DNA from: Syngnathus acus
Lineage: Eukaryota > Chordata > Actinopteri > Syngnathiformes > Syngnathidae
Length of the DNA stretch: 64,000 nucleotides
Assembly (NCBI RefSeq): GCF_901709675.1
Contig: NC_051101.1
Span: 7,954,501 to 8,018,500, forward strand
Reading direction: 5' to 3'
The translations under genes were made by a program, and so were the position numbers. A model generated the notes under the pieces. It was not told the DNA's origin. It saw only the letters and a list, made by a program, of their open reading frames with translations, and did not search any database. This document shows positions 61,101 through 64,000 of the stretch, piece by piece. Every line of letters begins with the position of its first letter. Positions within the stretch are counted from its first letter, which is position 1.

Positions 61101-61204
61101 CTTAATTCCTTCAGGGCGATACAAGTGAAAGGTGGCTCTGAGTCAGAGGCGCTGGGCGCTGGCCGAAGAGGTGGCAAGAACGCGCCAAGGTTTGAGCGCA
61201 GCAT
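37003..61204 (-). CDS. adcy2: Adenylyl cyclase type 2 (25 coding exons)
   Basis: This membrane enzyme makes cyclic AMP from ATP downstream of G-alpha-s and, for this class, G-beta-gamma. From the conserved Met at 60925 (MWQEA) the exons give 1,101 residues, against about 1,091 in mammals. In order: short cytosolic N-terminus; six-helix cassette M1 (residues about 50-215); C1a with metal-binding Asp299 (ADIVGF) and Asp343 (GDCYYC); C1b; second six-helix cassette M2 (about 605-832) with NSS and NET glycosylation sequons; C2a with Lys948 (KTIGS), Asp1029 (QYDIWGN), Asn1036 and Arg1040, the ATP-binding and transition-state residues. All 24 junctions are in frame; 22 introns are GT-AG and two have GC donors. 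The frame stays open upstream to another ATG at 61204, adding 93 residues; which start is used is unresolved. Type 2 is favoured over types 4 and 7 because nearly every exon matches remembered ADCY2 residue for residue. Confidence 0.94.
37156..38390 (-). other. adcy2 intron 24, nothing recognised
   Basis: A 1,235-bp intron with a short CA-type run near 37260-37280. No other structure recognised. Confidence 0.75.
38391..38515 (-). CDS. adcy2: adcy2 exon 24: C2a catalytic core
   Basis: Encodes [20 protein letters not shown], then [16 protein letters not shown]. It carries Asp1029 and Asn1036 for adenine and transition-state contact and Arg1040. All key residues are intact. Confidence 0.97.
38516..39558 (-). 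other. adcy2 intron 23, nothing recognised
   Basis: A 1,043-bp intron. A Lys-rich minus-strand frame near 38669-39058 has no domain and is treated as chance. Confidence 0.7.
39559..39673 (-). CDS. adcy2: adcy2 exon 23: C2a
   Basis: Starts [20 protein letters not shown], the region equivalent to the mammalian G-beta-gamma-interacting segment, and ends FNDFKLRVG. Here the Q-E-H-D-R at the exon 22/23 junction replaces the mammalian Q-x-x-E-R. Confidence 0.95.
39771..39881 (-). CDS. adcy2: adcy2 exon 22: C2a
   Basis: Thirty-seven codons, [20 protein letters not shown] to PSQ. Contains Lys948 of KTIGS that contacts the ATP base. The tail [11 protein letters not shown] is unlike mammalian ADCY2. 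Confidence 0.95.
40111..40257 (-). CDS. adcy2: adcy2 exon 21: C2a start
   Basis: Forty-nine codons, [20 protein letters not shown] to [13 protein letters not shown] is the C2 counterpart of the C1 metal site and has no Asp at the equivalent place, as expected. Confidence 0.96.
40854..41012 (-). CDS. adcy2: adcy2 exon 20: M2-C2 linker helix
   Basis: Fifty-three codons, [18 protein letters not shown] to NE, the signalling helix leading into C2. Contains [20 protein letters not shown]. The donor GTTCGC is weak after GT. Confidence 0.94.
41264..41348 (-). CDS. adcy2: adcy2 exon 19: last M2 helix
   Basis: Short 85-bp exon coding [16 protein letters not shown] and the hydrophobic [10 protein letters not shown] helix, ending ARQ. 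The frame requires the acceptor AAG before ACCAGG rather than the CAG four bases further in. Confidence 0.9.
42198..42382 (-). CDS. adcy2: adcy2 exon 18: M2 helices
   Basis: Begins [17 protein letters not shown], one membrane helix, then RINYELKM, then a second helix [11 protein letters not shown], then [13 protein letters not shown]. Ends two bases into an Arg codon. Confidence 0.94.
42476..42595 (-). CDS. adcy2: adcy2 exon 17: M2 extracellular loop
   Basis: Forty codons, [20 protein letters not shown] to FYLP. Carries N-glycosylation sequons NSS and NET, matching the glycosylated extracellular loop of the family. This loop is poorly conserved in sequence. Confidence 0.9.
42596..44132 (-). 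other. adcy2 intron 16 with possible repeat remnant
   Basis: A 1,537-bp intron. At 42690-42800 there are repeated GGTCTTGAGAC-like and CTTGTCTCAGTCTC phrases, a composition common in decayed fish repeats, but no termini were located. A short GTATGTATGTAC run lies near 43619. Confidence 0.5.
44133..44270 (-). CDS. adcy2: adcy2 exon 16: M2
   Basis: Forty-six codons, [20 protein letters not shown] to MAVFNM. Contains [11 protein letters not shown] and a membrane helix. Confidence 0.94.
44271..45133 (-). other. adcy2 intron 15 with short tandem duplication
   Basis: An 863-bp intron. ATAGGAAAGCAG-ATTCAT occurs twice, 20 bp apart, at about 44599-44637. Nothing else recognised. Confidence 0.65.
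45134..45218 (-). CDS. adcy2: adcy2 exon 15: M2 helix
   Basis: Encodes [19 protein letters not shown] and ends IGHFV, a membrane helix. The first base completes the Lys codon from exon 14. Confidence 0.93.
45295..45392 (-). CDS. adcy2: adcy2 exon 14: first M2 helix
   Basis: Encodes [20 protein letters not shown] then [12 protein letters not shown]. The following intron is only 76 bp. Confidence 0.94.
45514..45583 (-). CDS. adcy2: adcy2 exon 13: C1b end
   Basis: Seventy-bp exon, [19 protein letters not shown] then LEKE, the end of C1b just before M2. Confidence 0.93.
45671..45751 (-). CDS. adcy2: adcy2 exon 12: C1b
   Basis: Encodes [20 protein letters not shown] then DGINSQ. Its acceptor pairs with the GC donor of exon 11. 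Confidence 0.93.
45916..45959 (-). CDS. adcy2: adcy2 exon 11: C1b microexon, GC donor
   Basis: Only 44 bp, [14 protein letters not shown] plus a split Arg codon. The exon ends AAAG and the intron begins GCAAGC. Frame and similarity to mammalian ADCY2 on both sides leave no GT alternative. Confidence 0.9.
46050..46226 (-). CDS. adcy2: adcy2 exon 10: C1b
   Basis: Fifty-nine codons, [20 protein letters not shown] to NTA. Contains [20 protein letters not shown]. Confidence 0.95.
46304..46436 (-). CDS. adcy2: adcy2 exon 9: C1a end
   Basis: Encodes [20 protein letters not shown] then [19 protein letters not shown], the last strand of C1a. Confidence 0.94.
47014..47172 (-). CDS. adcy2: adcy2 exon 8: C1a
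   Basis: Encodes [20 protein letters not shown], then [29 protein letters not shown] is the C1 counterpart of the C2 WGNTVNVAS. Confidence 0.96.
47718..47845 (-). CDS. adcy2: adcy2 exon 7: C1a, second metal Asp
   Basis: Encodes [20 protein letters not shown], with Asp343 in GDCYYC as the second magnesium ligand, then [17 protein letters not shown]. Confidence 0.96.
48146..48257 (-). CDS. adcy2: adcy2 exon 6: C1a, first metal Asp
   Basis: Encodes [20 protein letters not shown] then [14 protein letters not shown]. Asp299 in ADIVGF is the first metal ligand. Confidence 0.96.
48272..48365. repeat. TAATA pentanucleotide microsatellite inside adcy2 intron 5
   Basis: About 90 bp of TAATA units with a single interruption (TATGATA). 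It fills most of the 115-bp intron 48258-48372. The Tyr-Ile frame on the minus strand is translation of this repeat. Confidence 0.95.
48373..48521 (-). CDS. adcy2: adcy2 exon 5: C1a start, GC donor
   Basis: Encodes [20 protein letters not shown], then [17 protein letters not shown] and two bases of Ser. The intron starts GCATGT; using the nearby GT instead would shift the frame into a stop in exon 6. Confidence 0.92.
48522..50400 (-). other. adcy2 introns 3 and 4, nothing recognised
   Basis: Introns 48522-49319 and 49470-50400 flank exon 4. Both are AT-rich and contain only chance open frames. Confidence 0.7.
49320..49469 (-). CDS. adcy2: adcy2 exon 4: M1 end and linker
   Basis: Fifty codons, [20 protein letters not shown] to EFEKRQQ. 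It holds the sixth M1 helix and the helical lead-in to C1. Confidence 0.95.
50401..50562 (-). CDS. adcy2: adcy2 exon 3: M1 helices
   Basis: Fifty-four codons, [20 protein letters not shown] to PVVWQ. Two membrane helices flank FSMRDAI. Confidence 0.95.
51112..51527. mobile_element. Non-autonomous inverted-repeat DNA element, 416 bp
   Basis: Begins TACCGTATTTTCCGGACTAT and ends with its reverse complement, ATAGTCCGGAAAATACGGTA. The phrase GTGCGCCTTATAGTCCGG recurs inside near 51173, 51418 and 51481. No transposase frame. The family is abundant in teleost genomes. Confidence 0.85.
52228..52322 (+). mobile_element. Decayed short interspersed repeat
   Basis: ATCCATTCAATTTGTATGC, then CGGGGCTGTGGGTGAGCTGG and CCTGCCAGTCGCAGGC follow the order of the 12991 copy in the same orientation, with heavy divergence. 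Confidence 0.5.
53071..53092 (+). repeat. GGA trinucleotide run
   Basis: About seven AGG units at 53071-53092, within adcy2 intron 2. Confidence 0.9.
53974..54190 (+). repeat. 128-bp tandem duplication with CA/CG arrays
   Basis: CAACTACATAGG begins at 53974 and again at 54102. Both units continue CTATTTATGCAG-ACTTGC, ACCTGCATG-TGCTTA, then GGTTAAG-GCGC and a CA array. Unit 2 has slightly different C/G/A composition in the array. Confidence 0.85.
54570..55226 (-). other. Unexplained 218-codon open frame in adcy2 intron 2
   Basis: The longest frame not explained by either gene, in the same orientation as adcy2. It is Ser-, Cys- and Asn-rich with a hydrophobic start, and shows no domain, family or transposon similarity that I recognise. 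No splice-flanked subset matches adenylyl cyclase. Most likely chance. Confidence 0.25.
56668..56865 (-). CDS. adcy2: adcy2 exon 2: M1 helices
   Basis: Sixty-six codons, [20 protein letters not shown] to CPWDQ. Two membrane helices around [12 protein letters not shown]. Confidence 0.95.
56866..60703 (-). other. adcy2 intron 1 (3.8 kb), nothing recognised
   Basis: AT-rich intron. A purine-rich stretch near 58960-59160 and poly-T runs occur. No repeat termini, RNA gene or plausible coding exon were found. Confidence 0.7.
60704..61204 (-). CDS. adcy2: adcy2 exon 1: N-terminus and first M1 helix
   Basis: From the Met at 60925 it encodes [18 protein letters not shown], a Ser/Glu/Lys-rich stretch, [19 protein letters not shown] and the first membrane helix, ending ASGL. 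The same frame is open upstream to ATG 61204, adding 93 residues with an Arg/Ser-rich middle ([10 protein letters not shown]). The 61204 ATG has A at -3, whereas 60925 has T at -3, so the longer form is plausible. The conserved family start is 60925, and the frame remains open even above 61204. Confidence 0.85.
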
Positions 61205-64000
61205 CCTCCTCCGCCTCCTCCTTCTGCCAACATGTTGGAGCGGGAAGTGAAGGGACAGCCGCGACTGAGTGCTGTTTAGAGTCAGAGGGAGAAAGTGGGA
61301 GGGAAGTGAAGGGGAAAGGGAGGGGGAGAGAACCTAATGGGGGAGGGTAGGAAGAAGAATAAGGTACACCAGCAGAAAGCATGGAAGCTAAAGAAAAAAA
61401 GAACATGATGGTTACCTCGGTCAAACTTGCTAATTTAGTCTCCTGGTCATCAGATTCCAATTCAAGTTTTCAAAGGGGTGAGACATGGTCCAAGGAAGAG
61501 CACATTCGCCTCTTGCAATCAACTGGATGCATTTCCTTGGTTTGAATCCTCCACACCTGATAAATCTGCATGAATAAAATACTGTATACAGTTCTGTCAT
61601 GGTAAAAGTCGAGGAGACAATCGATGACGTGGTAGAATTTGGTTGAAATTTTCAGTATTTACGGCAATCTTTGCCCTAATTTGTAAGCTTAGAGAATAAT
61701 AAAATATAATAAAAAAGACCACATGTCATTTTGCTAAAGATGCGTGTGTAGCCATTTCTTTATTTCATAATTCGTTAATTTTGGAATAAGAATATGACTT
61801 GGTCCAACATTTCCAACAATGCATGCAACTTAATCCCAAGACTGAATGGGGCATTGCGCAATATTGTTTGCCATTGTGTTTGTTTGAACTGGATAACTGA
61901 AAAACTATTTTATATAGGTAAGTATGGAGGAATAGGGCAACCATGAATTTAAAAACATTGACATTGAAAATGGATCGATGGACACATATTTTGTTAATGA
62001 ATTAAAAGTAATAGTCTCAAATATAGATAATATCCATTTGAAAAGTATTGCGACTTTGTTTCTTTAAATAATCTACAATATCTCAAACCTGATGCCAAAT
62101 GTATGAAGACAGCTGTCCTAATTGAAGCAGACGCATGAATAAACCTCCCATCGGTGTTTGAAACTGAACGAAAACTACTGATGTAATTGCACTCTCAAAC
62201 AGACGACTCTAATTTTTACTGGGCGTCCAAGCCATATAAAGACCGCAATAAGACCACTCAACAAATACAAAACTGCTGGGTTAAAAATTGCCCCGATGCA
62301 GGAAGTTGGGCCTATTAAAAATTGAGTCATTTGGTTGTATAACCATTTCATATGATTTGTGAATTAAAAACAAACTAGTTCATAAATTAGGTCCATTTAT
62401 GTTCTGGACCACATTGTCAGTATAATTATTTCAAACTTCCAATTTTACAGCTTATGACCTAAAGTCATTTTTCCAAGAGTATTTTGAAAGACATGATTAT
62501 GAGTTGATATTGGAGATGTTGTGAGTGACAACACAAGCACTTGTGGCCAGATGTAAAAATTATATTCTAAGTATGTTATGGTGTCCTCCTCATCCTTTTT
62601 CAACTTCTTCTGGTGGCCATTTTTCTCACCTTTGTTCCATCATCACTTGATTTTTCCTTTGCTTCATATTTCATTTGCACATTTTCCCAAGGCTCTCACT
62701 ATAGCATCTCACCTTGACAATTATTTTTTAATAACCCAGTTTTCTCTAACCATTATCTTGTATCTTTTATTTGTATTAATATGCATAAAAAAACATGCAT
62801 ACTGCAGAAGATAACCTAGAGTTGTTGAAAAATTTTAATTGTAATTACCATTTGAATGGTAACAGTTCAATCCTTGCTGTGGTTAAAAAGAAATGAATAA
62901 AAATTAGCAACTATTGTCGGAGAAATGCGAGTCTGCTTCCTGGCAACTGTCAAGGTGTCCTTGAGATAGACACCATTCAGACCCCACCAGCTCAAGAGGT
63001 GCAGTACTGTTTGCACGCCTTTTTTTTCTCGTCTCAACTCTCCTTGCATGTCTGCATGTGTGTGATTCGGTTCTATATGTGTGGTGTGCAAGACAGAATA
63101 TAGGAATCGCAAAATATATGCTGAATTTCCTCCTCAGCAATTAAAGTCACTATAATCATGAAAACTATCTGATCTGTTACCTTATCGTGATGGTGGGGTT
63201 TGTGTCCCACTGTTCACAGAAGTTATGTTCCCCGCATCTCGATCAATTTCACCACCAATACTTAGAAAGTGATCTACTTCCAGCCATTAAATGTCACGTA
63301 AGCCAGGCACATGTCAAAGGAAACCATCCTCGGTATGTCGGAATGCTCAGCATGGCGCCAAATTGCCTAAAAAGTGCATCAAGGCTTGCGTCGACACAAG
63401 AAGGAAGAGATGACAGTTTTTATGCTTCAGCGTTTAAAACAAATAAATAAAGACTTGCATAATCAATATGGGTTCGGATCATGTATTCTTTATGAAGTTA
63501 TTGTTTTAAATGCAGTAACGGACACATTAGGAGTATCTACACATACAAGTATCAGCATCACCAATACTTGCATGAATTTATTGCTTTTAATGAATATCAG
63601 ATTGGAAAGGATTCAGGGATCGGACATCACAACATGGAACATTGCCTGTGTGATGTCGGACAGCAACCTGACCAACATCCAGGACAATAAAGAACTTAAC
63701 TTGACTCTTTTTTTGTGGACAAGGACATTGATTTCTCTAACCATGTTTGTGCACTGAAGCGTGCGCTCCTAGTTTACTACTCAATAAAACTTTAATTTAA
63801 GGGCTGCACGAAGCACATTGATTCACTCAGTTAGCTGTCACCTATGCGCTCCCCCAGAATTACTATCTTTGTCCAACCTAAGCTTGGGTAAAGTTTCTAA
63901 AACTCTGATTTGATGTCCTGCGTTTACTGTATTGTATAGTTCCACTTGAGTTCAATGACAGGACAAAGACTCTGTTTTATAAAACACAAATGAGCAACAA
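61205..64000. other. Upstream region of adcy2, no gene recognised
   Basis: About 2.8 kb of mostly AT-rich DNA. The part next to exon 1 is GC- and purine-rich (about 61190-61360). Short open frames near 63187-63757 are unlike any family I know and are probably chance. Part of this is likely promoter or an adcy2 5' intron. Confidence 0.6.
61271..61340 (-). promoter_or_regulatory. adcy2: Polypyrimidine tract with candidate 3' splice site upstream of adcy2 exon 1
   Basis: Read on the minus strand, a long C/T-rich run ends in GACTCTAAACAG at 61271-61282, with a CTAAAC-like branch point. This looks like an acceptor for exon 1, which would then begin at 61270 with a further 5' exon upstream. It could instead be a GA/CT-rich promoter element. 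Confidence 0.4.

Noticed and set aside
63187-63757. Plus-strand frames upstream of adcy2 as a separate gene
   Set aside because: No family similarity, no splice-consistent extension and AT-rich composition; likely chance.

Overview
The window is vertebrate nuclear DNA, most likely from a teleost fish. It holds many short GT-AG exons in phase with one another, AT-rich introns, CA and other microsatellites, and fish-type short interspersed and fold-back repeats. There is no bacterial or phage architecture. Two large genes meet tail to tail. I identified both from their translated exons and memory of the families; no search was run.

Region 1 (about 38-35,880, + strand) is the 3' part of an axonemal outer-arm dynein heavy chain gene, best matched to DNAH8 (dnah8). 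I resolved 47 consecutive coding exons totalling 7,925 nt. Every exon joins its neighbour in frame, giving about 2,640 residues and a TGA stop. They encode the motor half of the protein: AAA1 (cut at its P-loop by the window edge), AAA2, AAA3, AAA4, stalk coiled coil 1, microtubule-binding domain, stalk coiled coil 2, AAA5, AAA6 and the C-terminal domain. The tail and linker lie upstream of the window.

Region 2 (35,881-37,002) is the intergenic spacer of about 1.1 kb. It holds a clear AATAAA for dnah8 and a candidate AATAAA on the other strand for the neighbour.

Region 3 (37,003-61,204, - strand) is a complete adenylyl cyclase gene of the type 2 class (adcy2). It has 25 coding exons, 1,101 residues from the conserved start, and an open in-frame N-terminal extension of 93 residues. 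Both six-helix membrane cassettes and both catalytic halves (C1a, C2a) are intact. Two of its introns have GC instead of GT donors, and one of these is mostly a TAATA-type microsatellite. The G-beta-gamma-responsive segment of C2 differs from the mammalian motif.

Region 4 (61,205-64,000) is upstream of adcy2. It has a purine-rich tract that reads on the minus strand as a strong polypyrimidine tract followed by a candidate 3' splice site, so a further upstream 5' exon is possible. I recognise no other gene there.

The two genes have no known joint pathway beyond both being expressed in ciliated or signalling tissues; their adjacency looks positional. Introns carry four copies of a fish repeat (one with a 16-bp target-site duplication), two related elements ending in a CCGTATTTTCCGG-type inverted repeat, one 180-bp fold-back element, and several tandem duplications. 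I found no tRNA, rRNA, CRISPR array or novel multi-gene system.
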